Of a stretch of 64,000 nt of DNA, positions 24,801 through 42,460 are shown piece by piece. The position numbers and the translations under genes are program-made. Numbering within the stretch: position 1 is the stretch's first letter; the number at the start of each line of letters is the position of its first letter. This DNA is from Xestospongia muta. Taxonomy: Eukaryota > Porifera > Demospongiae > Haplosclerida > Petrosiidae. The stretch spans positions 11,217,461 through 11,281,460 of the forward strand of contig OY848919.1 of the NCBI GenBank assembly GCA_963693285.1, read 5' to 3'. The notes beneath the pieces were generated by a model that made no database searches, was not told where the DNA came from, and was given only the letters and a program-made list of their open reading frames with translations.

Positions 24801-27310
24801 TCTGTGATCAAGGATGGGATAAAACTGATGCTCATGTTGTATGTACACAAATGGGTCATCCTGAACTAGGTAGAAACATAATCCAAATAACAGAAACCTA
24901 TCTTTGCTTCCTTATGCAGAACCTGTACTATTTGCAAACTCAACTTTTGGTGACGGTCAATATCCTATTGTTTTCTCGAACACCGAGTGCGGTGGATGGG
25001 AGAAAACTTTAACTGATTGCAACAAACATATGTATCCTGATTTCACCTGCTCTCGTGGTAACATTGCAGGAGTATTGTGTGGCTATGGTAATCAAGCATT
25101 ATATTAGTTTGTAATAATTTAGGATTTGGTTTATTTTAGATTGTAATGATGGTGACATTCGTCTTGTTGGTGGCAATGGTGTATATGAGGGTACAATTGA
25201 GGTTTGCTTCGATAATCTTTGGGGACTGATATCAGAGGTTGGATGGAGTCAAGGTGATGCTGAGGTTGTGTGTCGACAACTTGGCTATGAAACACAAGGT
25301 ACTATAGTAATTTTATGATGTTAATTACTGGTAATATATTATTGGTAATAGGTACTGTTGTACAGTATGGATCTTATTACGGAAAACCTAACAAAACCAT
25401 ACATTTGACACAAGTATCTTGTGATGGTTCTGAGGACCGTCTTGATGACTGCACAGTGACAACACTTTCACTTCAAGAGGGGAAAAGCATGCTTCCACTA
25501 GCAAATGCAGCTGGTGTGAAATGCTACACCCCTGATGCCTGTATTATTCCACCAACTAATGGGGCATCATGTAACCACGGCCAAGTTCGACTCACAGGTG
25601 GAAGGCCAAATACAGGAGAGGGTAATATTCAGTTCTGTTACTACGGCAGCTGGTCTGCCTTCTGTATGTTGGGACCTAATGAAGCCACTGTGGCTTGCAG
25701 ACAACTGGGATACACTGATTATGACCGTGAGTGATAGAATTATAAAAGTACTAACATTAGATATTCTTTTTGCGTGCTCTCTTTCCTCACTCTTCCCTCT
25801 CTCTCTGTTATCTCTTTCTCATTCAGTGACAGCTGTATTCACTGATGGAAGATTTGGAATGACCCCCAACACAAGTCTGTTCTTGAATTTCTCCTGCAGT
25901 AATAACTTAGCTACTAGCAGTTTGAGTGATTGTGATTTGTTTGATAGCTGTCAATCAAAATGTCAATATCCTCTTGGTCTTCGATGTTATGGTAAGTACA
26001 AGGCACCTTATTTATTGAAAATACTTTTGAAATCGTCTCTCTACAGATTCTGCCAACTGTCGTGAGGGAGATGTACGTTTAGTTAATGGTACTTCTAATC
26101 AAGCTGGACGACTAGAAGTTTGTACTAATGGTATCTGGGGTAGCGTTTGTGGCACTGATTTTGATGTAACTGATGCTTACGTTGTCTGTAAAGAGCTTGG
26201 CCTGGGAGTATCAGGTAACAACAATACAATCAATATGGTAGTCATTTATAAATACTATTCATTATTTCTCCTTTTGTTATAGAACCTATTGTCTATACTA
26301 ATTCGTACTTTGGTGATGGAGATGGTGCTATCGTGTACTCAAACTTTGCCTGTCGAGGATATGAAGGAAGTGTTTTAGAGTGTGCAAAACAACAATATGG
26401 TTCCTTTACTTGTTCTCGTAACAACGTGGTCGGGATAATCTGTCAAGAAAGTAAGCTAAAACAATAAATTCTCTGTGACTTTGTTATTTCTTTTCCAGAT
26501 TGTCAAGATACTGATGTTCGTTTGGTGGGTGGGGTTAGTGCTAAGGAAGGTACTGTGGAAGTCTGTTACTATAACACTTGGGGACTTGTGGCTGATAGTG
26601 GATGGGGCATAGAAGAGGCTAAAGTTGTATGCCGTCAACTGAACTATGATGTATCTGGTAATAACTTGTAGGTGTGTATCTTGTACTAATACTTTATTGT
26701 AGTTGCTACACCTGTCACTGGTTCTTATTATGGTAAACCTAACAGAACCATTCAACTTAGTAATACTGGTTGTAATGGTACAGAGATGAAACTACATGAT
26801 TGTGATGCCACAATCCTTTCTCCACAAGATGGCCTTGCTCAGTTTAACAGTGTCAATGTTGCTGGTGTGAACTGTGGAGCAAGTACAACAAGTGCAACAA
26901 CTGAAAAAAGCAGTGCAATTGAAGGCAGAACACATCTTTTAGCAGCACTGGTAGTTGTAGTTGTACTGCTGATAGTGGCCGTTTTAGTCATTGTAGGGTA
27001 AGTTTGATGTTCTGAAAATAATTTTTACAAAAAACACAACAGAACATTGAATGTGAACTCTTAAATTTTATGATACACAATGAGAGATTGATTTTTTTCT
27101 AGTATGGCAGTTGTTGTATATTACAAGCACCAACAAGTTAAAACAGGACGTCTCAATGTCCACAATCCTCAAGTGAGGTTGTCAGATGTTCAAGTTGATG
27201 ATCGTCAAGTAGTGGTCAATCCTTTGGCTTCGTTTCCTAATATTGAAGATCCTCCTTCAGTCTATGACACAACAGACAAGGAGGAATTGATTAAACGAAT
27301 AAACGAGTAA
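19138..27310 (+). CDS. S4: 12-SRCR type-I membrane receptor, complete, most diverged copy
   Basis: 24 exons: 19138-19195, 19290-19457, 19514-19687, 19731-19910, 19963-20127, 20659-20844, 20906-21073, 22824-22982, 23033-23206, 23252-23419, 23470-23637, 23718-23876, 24031-24429, 24476-24643, 24702-24869, 24920-25087, 25140-25298, 25352-25726, 25827-25991, 26047-26214, 26283-26450, 26499-26657, 26703-26997, 27103-27310; 1,508 residues. The signal peptide starts [15 protein letters not shown]. Twelve SRCR domains have the same exon map as S2 and S3, so the architecture predates the duplications. The TM helix is [21 protein letters not shown]. The tail lacks NPLY (NPLA instead) but keeps [14 protein letters not shown]. 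Introns 5 (531 bp) and 7 (1,750 bp) are enlarged by tandem repeats and an inserted element. The last exon is the closest intact match to four degenerate tail-exon relics further right. Confidence 0.92.
20135..20580. repeat. ATGG-rich minisatellite with 95-bp units in S4 intron 5
   Basis: ATGG/ATGAATGG repeats with a higher-order unit: TGAATGGTTAGATGGATGG recurs at 20341, 20436 and 20531, exactly 95 bp apart. The repeat accounts for most of the 531-bp intron. On the opposite strand it produces long His/Ser/Pro-rich open frames that are not genes. Confidence 0.9.
21128..21773. repeat. About 120-bp tandem array in S4 intron 7
   Basis: Five copies of a 119-120-bp unit; TAGTCAGTAAAAATTGTG recurs at 21241, 21361, 21480, 21599 and 21719. 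Each unit contains an imperfect inverted repeat, CTCACA ... TGTGAG, around a T tract. A further copy lies beyond the inserted element, at about 22627-22757. Confidence 0.9.
21774..22605. mobile_element. Inserted element with 11-bp terminal inverted repeats
   Basis: AACCTCGCTGT at 21774-21784 and its exact reverse complement ACAGCGAGGTT at 22595-22605 bound about 830 bp that interrupts the 120-bp array inside a T tract. The left end also forms a hairpin (CCTCGCT ... AGCGAGG). Just outside the right repeat is a perfect hairpin, GGCACTTTAGTGCC, so the true right end could lie near 22625. Inside is a (TG)n run at 21819-21845. A 91-residue open frame (22161-22436) is not recognisable as a transposase. 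This looks like a non-autonomous DNA element; the class is not determined. T tracts on both sides make a target duplication ambiguous. Confidence 0.65.
22627..22757. repeat. Last copy of the 120-bp array, right of the insertion
   Basis: Sequence from ATTGTGAGGTGTTCTGC through GCTAGCCCCATAACTAGG matches the array at 21128-21773. It shows that the element at 21774 landed inside a pre-existing tandem array. Confidence 0.85.
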
Positions 27311-27948
27311 CTAAAACATTGCATTATTACATGTTACTAAAATAGAGAATAATGGACATATCATAGTGCATAGTGCAGTTAGCAGGCATATACCTATTGT
27401 GCAACTTAGTACCCACTTACATATTTTAATGTATATGCTACAATATGTTATTATTTTTTGTGTACATGTCTTAAACTATTTGTTTTTATTATGTTTTTAA
27501 CTCATAGCTTATATATAATATCCTTTATCTTTTGTCAATGGAATTACAATCACTTGATAACTGTTTACATCTCATGCTGTGTTGTCAAGACATGTGACTC
27601 AATTATTGTTTGTTGTATTTGCTGTAAATATATTTATTTAAAGTCATGAGTCATCATACCATGTTCCAAGATCATGGACAGGCTCATGAATATACTTGTG
27701 AACTTTGCGAGAATTAGCTCTTTTGAATATAATAAATAAAGCTGGTCTCATGATTCATGAATATATAAGAACATTAATATCATTATCTAATGGATGTTGG
27801 TGGTATGACCAGTGTACACACGATGGATGTGACTCAGTGTTCATTTCCAAATGTAATAATTGCAATCATCTGGTATGGGTTTGCCAATGACTAACTGCCA
27901 ACGAAGGAAACCTCTTGTCACATGACCTGCCTCTGAATGTATGGGTAG
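27311..27948. other. S4 downstream region
   Basis: AT-rich sequence between S4 and the small palindromic element. It probably contains the S4 3' UTR. I see no coding exon; a 61-residue open frame near 27705 has no supporting motif. Confidence 0.5.
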
Positions 27949-28120
27949 TTCTTGGTGTAACTTGACTATGATGACATCATAATGAAATGACATATGCAAT
28001 GTCATCATATTGATGACATCACCTAAGCCTTAAACCAAATCTAACATTATTAACACTATGACACATAGTGATGTCATCATAGGACATGTTGTTACATCAT
28101 CAGTCAAGTTACACCAAGAA
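27949..28120. mobile_element. MITE-like palindromic element, 172 bp
   Basis: TTCTTGGTGTAACTTGAC at 27949-27966 is the exact reverse complement of GTCAAGTTACACCAAGAA at 28103-28120. The interior contains several TGATGACATCA-type palindromes and no open frame. Length and 18-bp perfect terminal inverted repeats fit a miniature inverted-repeat element. The superfamily is not identified. Confidence 0.75.
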
Positions 28121-28537
28121 GAAGCCGAATGTATGATGTACCTTCGTAGTAAATTGGTTGTAGTTGACTTAACCCATCTGCTAATAATTGTGACATGACA
28201 ATATTAATATTGACAAGATAGAAAGTAAACCAGTCAGATTACTAATAAAGGATATGTACCCAATTACAACCAATGTTATGTATCTTTGTGTTTTTTTAGC
28301 AACCTTAAACTCAAATTTTGAAGACAATTTTATTTTTTATGAAGCAAAAGTGTGAGCATATATATTATAATGTTCAGTTAATTGAATTGTACAAAAATGG
28401 TGAAAACAGTACATAATTATTACAACATCTTCTGTTGAATGTTGACTTCTATTAAACATATTATTACATAAATTGTCTCTAAGCAAAACATATTGACTAC
28501 AATAATTGTATATCAAATTATAATGACAGGGGACATA
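28121..28537. other. M1 downstream region
   Basis: AT-rich sequence likely to include the M1 3' UTR, read on the minus strand. No coding feature recognised. Confidence 0.4.
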
Positions 28538-34567
<6,030 letters not shown>

Positions 34568-34716
34568 CTATAAAGAGAGATAATCCTATTTACAAAACAA
34601 TATATATAAAGTAAAGACTAAGCTAATAGCATTATAGCTTACAAAATGCGTATATACATACCAAAAATGTTTTACTTTTTTGCTATAATTGTATTAACTT
34701 TAGACACTGCTCTTAC

Positions 34717-34765
34717 CTGGTTCGTGTCTTGAAGCAAGGCTATTACAAGGTAGACAAAGAAAAGC
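34717..34765 (-). other. Probable 5' UTR exon of M1 with splice donor
   Basis: On the minus strand, CACGAACCAG is followed by GTAAGAGC, a strong donor at 34716-34712. TTTATAG directly precedes the M1 ATG as an acceptor (intron 34568-34716). The 5' end of the exon is not visible, so the right coordinate is nominal. The relic copies near 42540, 52010 and 59130 have ATAAG instead of GTAAG here. Confidence 0.5.
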
Positions 34766-35008
34766 TTAAAACATAGTCTCGACCCTCCTCTTTACTAGTC
34801 TCAATTATAAGAAGAATATTCATGAGGTGTTGGTATGATCATAACTACCACATGAAAGCATAAATTAACTTACCGACTACAAGTACTTTATATTGTATTG
34901 TTAGATTGTATAATTATACCAACACTTATGGTGTTGCTGTCGTAGTTCGGCTTCATATTATTAAACACCACGGGCAAGAGACAGTCATTGAGAGAGAAGC
35001 TCCTGAAA
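34766..35008. promoter_or_regulatory. Shared head-to-head promoter region of M1 and P1
   Basis: The M1 and P1 start codons are 441 bp apart and point away from each other, so both promoters must lie in or overlap this interval unless distal leader exons exist. Blocks such as CGACCCTCCTCT and ATATTCATGAGG are kept in all copies of the locus (near 34,800, 42,600, 45,170, 52,060 and 59,180), including those that lost M. Confidence 0.5.
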
Positions 35009-38000
35009 ATGCAGGTCTTTACTTTTGTCTCTCATTTGTTGTTTTTGATCATCAGTTATAGTCACTTGACCACTGCTACTGGTAAGTAAGTCAAAACACT
35101 TTTAAAAAGCCTTCCATTCTCTATTTAACAAGGAATGCTCTAAATTGGTAGATTTAGTATGATAATGATGACTCTACATAATAGTTGTAGATGATGACAT
35201 TGTTACATGTTGTTTTAACATTAGCGACAGTTCATAAGTATACTAATTTAGGACATAATATCCAATTATAGGCTAATTGAATAATATGTAAGTTCAAACT
35301 AAGTGGCTGTATAATTGGACTAAATTGGACCTCAATATTGTTCATAAGATACGTTAAACTTTGTGATCATGTACCTTAATTATATACGAAACATTTGAAT
35401 AACTTACAAGACATACTTTTAAACTTGTGTTTTTATAACTTGTGTTTCTGTTACAGTAACTTTAACTGCAGACTATACAGGTAATATCTGTATAAACACT
35501 ATTGCTGTCTTTACGTGTGTTACCAATACAAATGTATTGTTATGGGTCAGTGGAAACAACAATCATTTTTTCAGAGCAACTCATGATTCACCTGGTGATA
35601 CTAGTAGTGTTGGTGACTTTAAATTGGAATTGATTTCAATAAATAATGGCAAAATGAATTCAACTGCTACAATTAATGCTACAGCTGCAATTAATGGAAT
35701 TAGTATCATTTGTTACGATGCTCTAAGTAATGGGAACTCAGCATCTAAAACAGTAGAGCTAGCATGTAAGTTTTGTACAAATATTAAACATCCATCCATT
35801 CATCTATTTGGCTATCCGTATGTCTACCTGTCCATTCATTCCTCACTATAATTATCTATCCATTTTTCATCTGTATATTCATTTGCTCATCCATCCATTC
35901 ATTTATCTGTCAATGGTTGTCAAAACATTACCTTCTTTTTCTAGTTCCTCCAAGTAAACCACTAGACTTTATAAACACAACTACAACATTCAATTCTGTC
36001 TCTCTCTCCTGCTCTTCACCCTCGTCTACTGGGGGTACAGATCTCATTCATTACATCATCACAGTTGATCCACTCCCAGAAACTGGTGCCTGTCCTGACA
36101 GTCAATGTCGTGTCACATCAACTGATACCATTCTCACTAATTTAATGTATGGTATTACATATAATGTTACAATTAAAGCTGTGAATTGTGCTGGAAGTGG
36201 ACCACTTGAGACTCTAAGTTTAACAATTGTTGGTCAAGGTATGATAATGGCTGGAAAAAAGATTGCTTGTTAGAAATGTACATTAATGTGTGTTGTTTGT
36301 GAATGGATGGATGAATGAATGAATGGATAGATAAATAGATTAAGGAATGGATGAATGAATGGACAAACAGATCAATGGACACATGGGTCAATGGATGGAT
36401 GAATGAATGGACAAACGGATCAATAGACACATGGGTCAATGGATGGATGAATGAATGGAGAAATAGATAGATTAATATTTGTCTACTAATTTGATATTTT
36501 AAGATAATTTCTAGTATGTTATACACAGTTTGGTTAATAATCTAAATGTGTTGATATGACTTACTACATTAATGAAACCCTCCCAGTACATTAAGAGCGT
36601 ATAGTATTTGCCGAATGAAGTCAGTACTAGATATTTATGAGTTGATGTCTTTCTCTGTTATTTATAGAACCATTTCCACCTCAGAATTTAGTGGTCTGTG
36701 TACATGGAAATAATGGTAGTCATGAATTAAGAATATCATGAATGGTAAGTGAGATAATGCTGTTATCTCTATAGTTGTTAAAAATCATACTCTGTTTCAT
36801 CATGTTAATATTTTAATACATTAAATGTACATTGTCTAAAAGTCTATAGCTATAACCTAATTTTCTTATAAAACTCATGTACTGTCAGTACACATTTTTT
36901 AATGCACGTTTTCCATTTTTCTTACTCCTAACATTTTCTTTTCTTCTAGTGTTCAGATTTAGTCAGTCTCTTAAATCCTCCAATCATAAACTATGAGATC
37001 ACTCTCTCCTCCCCTAATATCTCACCTACAAGAATCAGTGTATTACCTAGCAGTAACTGTAACTGTTCTTACTCCATAGATGTACCAGTAGAAGCCATGT
37101 CTTTATACAGTGTGTCAGTATTAGCTAACAACAGTGTGGGCTCCAGTATAAACAACCCTGTGGTTACTGTGTGTAAGTTATAGTATACTTATGTACTGTC
37201 CAGCTTAACTATATTACTTTTAACATGTTCTATTTAAAGTAATCATTGTTCATAATCCACAACATGTTTTTCACATGCACTATACAGTCTACATACCTGC
37301 ACACTTTTAACAAAATAGTCAAAATTTATCTTTGAAAAGAAGCATTGATAAATAAATTTTGCTCTTTACTACCATATCTCTTGAACTTCCAACAGAGTGT
37401 ATACTAATAATTGCATCATTGTAGACAAGTAGCACTGGCTTAAGTCAAACTATTATTACTATATACATGTACATATACATCTTATACTTCTACTACTTCT
37501 CTTTAAAAGTGGTAGGTATACTACATTAGTATCAAGACATCCTCTTTTGGTGTCAATGTCAGTTGCACTTAGTATTATGACCTTTCTATTATTAGCATTA
37601 GCTATCTTCTTCAACTAGTAGTAATAATGACTCTACTATTGTCTATATTTCCTGTGATAGTGTAAAGGTTTAGCTATCATCCTAAAGTAAATACTATATT
37701 GAATTTATGGTCTTTATTAATGATTTCATATAGTACTTTAATAGACAACAGCTGTGGTGGTTGGATAAAACTGATAATGTATTTGTGATAGTGTGATGAT
37801 AACATAGTTTTTATATCTCTACTCATTTAGTAACTGGCTATCATATCTACATACATATTTGTCACTATTGAATTAAAACTGTTAAATGTTGATTCCTCAT
37901 AACACAAAGATTGACATAATACTAACTGCTCCATCTATACATGTACAGTAATTTACAACTCATATGGATGTTTACTGGAAAAGCCAGATAGTCTGTCATA

Positions 38001-39593
38001 TACTAGATCATGACTAAACTTAATAACTAGCATAATAACCACTATATTGACAACTCTCTATCTCTTTAATAGTTACTAGTGCAAATTTGACTACAACAAC
38101 AGTTATTCAAACTGCCACAACAGCAGTGCTAGCAGTCAATATATCTTGGCAGTCTTGTATTGGAAGTCAGGCAATGCTACAACTTAATTACGCACATAAT
38201 ACCTTGTCAAAGATGGAGACATTTTCTGCAACTTTACCTGCACAAACAATGTACATTCCATTGACAAGTCTTCAAAATGGAACCTCTTATGACTTGAGTG
38301 TAGACTTAGTGACTGATGGTATTACTGTAGGCTCTTTGACTGGCAATAGTTTTACGACTGAAAGACTGGACAATATAGCACTGGATGAATGCAGCAGTAA
38401 GTAAAATAGAACACTACATGATCACAACATTAATACACTATATAATACTTATATTTAATATACAGAACTACATGTATATATATTATATGTTACTGCTAAC
38501 ATTATAGGTGTTGTGTCGAGACAGACTGTAACAGTATCGACCATTGTAACAACAACAATAACTATATCTCCAAGTATAGAACCAAATGTGGATCCTCAAT
38601 GTAAGATTATGACTAATGTAATATACATCAATTCCTAGAGAGTACATACATCAGGTTTTTTAGGAAAAATTTTCAGGGGGGCAAACCAATGTTTCCAGAA
38701 ATAGAGGGGGCCGTAGGTTGGAACTAAAAATACATAAAATAAAAATTAATGTAATTTGCTGTAAGCTCAGGGGGAGGGGAAAAAACCATTTGCAGGGGAT
38801 GAAATGCCCCCCTCAAACATCCTAAAATCATGTAACATTGTACTTATAGAGTTATTGTTCCTTTGTGTGTCAATGTACAATAATAATGTATATATATATG
38901 ATGTACATGTATTAGGACTATATATATATATTTCATTATTCTTCTTCCATTGTAGGTGCTAACAATGGCAGCTATATTCTTGGTATTGGTATCCTTGGAA
39001 TTATAGTAGCCATTGCTGTCATTATTGCTATTGTTTTATTAGTATGCCTATTCTACATTAATAAAAACTACAATAAAAGACAACGTTATTCTATGAACAG
39101 GACTACAGGAGAGTACTCTAACACTATCGACTTAAATAACTCAAAACCTCACCTAATTGAAAGCAAGGTCTTAGATGATGCATTGTTTCAGATAAAAGTC
39201 AACCAATCGTACGGTCAGTTTAGAAATAATGAAGCCACGGATAATACAACAGAACATTATGCTCAACCATACACAGGACTCCCATTAGTGACACCTAATC
39301 CTACATATGTTGAGACACCCAACAACACATCTCAACCTACACCAGATGAGATCGCAACAGATCCAGTATACTCGACTTCTTATGAAAACAGTAATCCTGT
39401 CTACATTGAAACAACCCAAGAGCCTCCTTCTTCACTTTCTTCTCCGCCACCCACAACTAAGACTACCAACAATCCAGCTTATGCTAAACCTTATATGGTG
39501 GTGTCTGACAGCTCCAATATTGAACGACCTCAAGGTTATATGACTCCAGTTCCAATATATGAGAAAATAGATGAAATGAAATTAACAATCTAA
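35009..39593 (+). CDS. P1: Ig-like/3x FN3 type-I receptor with in-frame stop
   Basis: Exons: 35009-35081, 35457-35765, 35945-36238, 36668-36744, 36950-37172, 38073-38396, 38508-38600, 38956-39593. The 676-residue frame equals P2 except for TGA at 36739-36741, where P2, P3 and P4 have TGG (Trp 250, the conserved FN3-2 tryptophan). FN3-1 also has Cys in place of the conserved Trp (SLSC versus SLSW). Order: signal peptide (1-24), Ig-like (25-127), FN3-1 (128-225), FN3-2 (226-325), FN3-3 (326-433), Ser/Thr stalk (434-464), TM helix (near 471-496) and a roughly 180-residue tail with many tyrosines. All other exons and splice sites are intact, so the lesion is probably recent, allelic or an assembly error. 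If real, the product is a soluble Ig-FN3 fragment or the transcript is degraded. Confidence 0.72.
36300..36475. repeat. ATGGATGAATGA minisatellite in P1 intron 3
   Basis: ATGG/ATGA repeats with a 48-bp higher-order unit containing GGACAAAC (36361 and 36409). The homologous intron of P2 (46639-46812), P3 (54791-54935) and P4 (61499-61755) carries the same repeat, with more units in P4. Confidence 0.85.
37173..38072 (+). other. P1 intron 5, large
   Basis: A 900-bp AT-rich intron with no internal coding signal. It is nearly identical to P2 intron 5 (47511-48410), whereas P3 and P4 keep only about 160-180 bp at this place, so this segment was lost in, or gained before, one branch. Confidence 0.7.
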
Positions 39594-39730
39594 TAGAACA
39601 CATTACATTAAAATCAATTTCTTAACAATACACAACATACACGAACTGTGTGAAAGAATCTATTGTAGTAAATTTTTCATTTTTTAACATAGGGAGTGTC
39701 TACACTCAGTCAGTGACTGAGACATCTTAT

Positions 39731-40090
39731 TTAGTTAACAGCACTAGCATTAAGTATGGTTGTTGTGGTTTACCAAAAATGCTTTTAGTTGCTCATGAAA
39801 TTGTTGTACTATTTCTTTATTGTTGTCAGCAACATTCTCTATTTCACAGTGGTTGAAATCATTTGCTACCTCTGAAGGACCACTATGGTCATATAACTCT
39901 ACTGCATATGGCTCTTCATCTCATTTGGCCTTACACTTCTCTATATCCCAGTTCATCCAAGCTGTGTAACGCCATTCTGGAGTACGCATTGAATATCCCA
40001 TATAGGCCATTTTGTCTTTACTTGAGCATCCATTATCATCCCATAATGCTGACATATTACTAGGACATTGAGGATATTGAGAATATGTCG
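39731..40090 (-). pseudogene. Sulfatase (iduronate-2-sulfatase-like) C-terminal relic 1
   Basis: The minus strand encodes MAYMGYSMRTPEWRYTAW and ELYDH, as in C-terminal regions of iduronate-2-sulfatase-type enzymes. The catalytic sulfatase signature, which is N-terminal in this family, is absent. Compared with relic 2 it has a TGA at 39923-39921 in place of TGG and a small frameshift near its 3' end, so it is dead. It lies just downstream of P1 in opposite orientation. Confidence 0.65.
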
Positions 40091-40115
40091 CAAATCACAA
40101 AAAGATACTAAATTT

Positions 40116-40373
40116 GAACTCATTTTTCATGATACACAAAGAAAGATTGATTTTTCTCTAGTTTGGTAGCTATTGTATGTTACAAAAATTACCAAGTGAG
40201 AACATAACATCTTGGCATCCATAATATTTAAATGAGGTCATCAGATGTTCAAATTGACAATTGTCAAAGATCATTCAATCAATCCTTGGGGTGCGTTTCC
40301 TAATGTTGAAGATCCTCTTCCAGTCTATGATACAACATACGAAGAGGAATTAATTAAAAGAATAAGCAAGTAA
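40116..40373 (+). pseudogene. SRCR-receptor tail-exon relic a
   Basis: Matches S4 from the end of intron 23 through exon 24: TCTCTAG acceptor, a LVAIVCYK-like start, a degenerate GHLGIHN region, then VYDTTYEEELIKRI-like codons and a stop. Internal stops and frameshifts are present. It is the 3' end of an S4-like SRCR gene with no SRCR exons beside it. Confidence 0.75.
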
Positions 40374-40526
40374 TTTAAAATTGCATTGTCACATGTTACT
40401 AACATAGAGGATAATGGCATACTACGTATATTGTATTTAGCAAGCATACCTATTATATTAAACATCAAAGCATACAGACCCTTTCTTATTTACTAACCTA
40501 AGTATATAGGTATAGAAGTAGCTTAC

Positions 40527-40843
40527 CATTAAAGCTTGAGTTGTAATGAGAGTAACAACCTGAGATGTCAAAGACTTAATGCCTCCATTTCTTTCCCAAT
40601 AGTACACAACAATAGCAGCATTATAGACAGTACTACTCTCTAATCAGAGAGAATTACATTAACAGATGTTGTACTAGAATAGTTGTTAGTTACAATGCGT
40701 TCATCAGTTGAAGAGTTTCTAAAGGCTATGGTAATGTTAGTAATAGCAGGTTGTAAATACTTACTTACAGTGGACCTCAGTGAGAAGAGATCATCCTCAA
40801 TATATAATAGCTGTAGAGACACTCAGGGTCAGGGTAACACCTT
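40527..40843 (-). pseudogene. M-gene FN3-3 exon relic a
   Basis: Homologous to M1 exon 6 (30156-30470), splice sites included. A one-base deletion in the CTCTAAATCAGAGAG region (here CTCTAATCAGAGAG) breaks the frame, and the same deletion is seen in the other three relics. Confidence 0.75.
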
Positions 40844-41084
40844 CTACAAGTGAGAAGTAAAATTAATATGTTAATAAATGATTTCTTTTATTCATGGATA
40901 ACATATTCTTCATCTATCCTTGTACCTGTAATTTGACTACTTTAGTGACCAGTAATAATTCATTTCTTTCTGTCCTTTGTTTCTATTCATCAGTTTATCA
41001 ACTTTTATAATCTATCTGTCTGTATGTTCAATATATAATATATCCATCAATCTATTTATCCATCCATCCATCAATCCATCAATT

Positions 41085-41341
41085 TGAACTCATTTTTGAT
41101 GATACATAATGAAAGATTGATTTTCTCTAGTTTGGTAGCTATTGTATATTACAAGCATCACCAAGTGAAAACAGGACATCTTGGCATCCATAATACTTAA
41201 ATGAGGTCATCATCATTTGTCCAAGTTGACAATTGTCAAGGATCAATCAATCCCTTGTTTTCATTTCCTAATGTTGAAGATCCTCTTCCAGTCTATGACA
41301 CAACATACAAAGATGAATTAAGTAAAAGAATAGGCAAGTAA
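41085..41341 (+). pseudogene. SRCR-receptor tail-exon relic b
   Basis: Second copy of the S4-like last exon with acceptor, GTGAAAACAGGACATCTTGG and PVYDTTYKDELSKRIG-like codons, broken by stops. It abuts a CATC minisatellite on its left, the apparent breakpoint of a local tandem duplication. Confidence 0.75.
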
Positions 41342-41495
41342 TTAATAATTGCATTGTCACATGTTACTAACATAGAGGATAATGGACATACTATGTATAT
41401 TGTATTTAGCAAGCATACCTAATATATTAAACATCAAAACATACAGACCCTCTCTTATTTACTAACCTACGTATATAGGTATAGAAGTAGCTTAC

Positions 41496-42340
41496 CATTA
41501 AAGCTTTGAGTTGTAATGAGAGTATCAACCTGAGATGTCAAAGACTTCATGCCACCATTTCTTTCCCAATAGTACACAACAACAGCAGCATTATAGACAG
41601 TACTACTCTCTAATCAGAGAGAATTATATTAACAGATGTTGTACTATAATAGTTGTTAGTTACAATGTGTTCATCAGTTGAAGAGTTTCTAAAGGTTATG
41701 GTAATATTAGTAACAGCAGGTTGTAAATACTTAGTTACAGTGGCCCTCAGTGAGAAGAGATCACCCTCAATATATAATAGCTGTAGAGACACTCAGGGTC
41801 AGGGTAACACCTTCTACAAGTGAGAAGTAAAATATGTTAATAAATGATTTCTTTTATTCATGGTTATCATTTTTCTTCATCTATCCTTGTAGCTGTAATT
41901 TGACTACTTTAGTGACCATTAACAATTCATTTCTTTCTGCCATTTGTTTCTATCCATCAGTTTATCAACTTCTATGCATGACAACTAATCTGTCTGTCTG
42001 TTCATTATATAATATACCCATCTATCTATTTATCCATCCATCAATCCATCCATCCATTAATCCATCCATCCATCAATTCATCCATCCAGCTCTATATTTA
42101 TCCTATCATTTATTTATACATCATTCAATCAATAAACTGACCAATGAGTTCAGGAATTTATCACCAGTTCCTACTTTATTAACAGCACTAACAGTAACAG
42201 CAGAGACACTACAAGCAGGATCAGTATGAATTGCACTATAAGTCCAATTAACTGTGAATTCATGTTTGTTACTCCTGATACTGACATAATATATATAATG
42301 AGTAATGGAAGGTATAGTACAACTTAGATCTATGGGACAC
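41496..42340 (-). pseudogene. M-gene FN3 exon relics b
   Basis: Contains degenerate copies of M1 exon 6 (41496-41813) and exon 5 (about 42142-42340), separated by a CATC minisatellite intron as in M1. Frameshifts are present, for example the shared one-base deletion and the lost bases in TTCAGGAATTTATC. The TM and tail exons of M are missing. Confidence 0.7.
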
Positions 42341-42345
42341 TATGT

Positions 42346-42455
42346 GGAAAGAAAGAAAGAAAGAATTAAATAAATAACAAACAAACAAATAAATAAATAA
42401 TTAAATAAAGAAAGAAAGAAAGAAAAAAAGTAAGAAAATAAGTAAGAAAGAAAAA
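42346..42455. repeat. AAAG/AAAT microsatellite
   Basis: Purine-rich AAAG, AAAT and AAAC repeats at the place equivalent to the GA microsatellite upstream of M1 exon 5. Homologous runs are at 51605-51930 (expanded) and 58937-59050. Confidence 0.85.
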
Positions 42456-42460
42456 AAATT

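Noticed and set aside
38640..38830. G-rich stretch in P1 intron 7 as a possible G-quadruplex regulator
   Set aside because: G runs are irregular, and part of the stretch is absent from P2, so a functional role is not supported; it is more likely an old element remnant.
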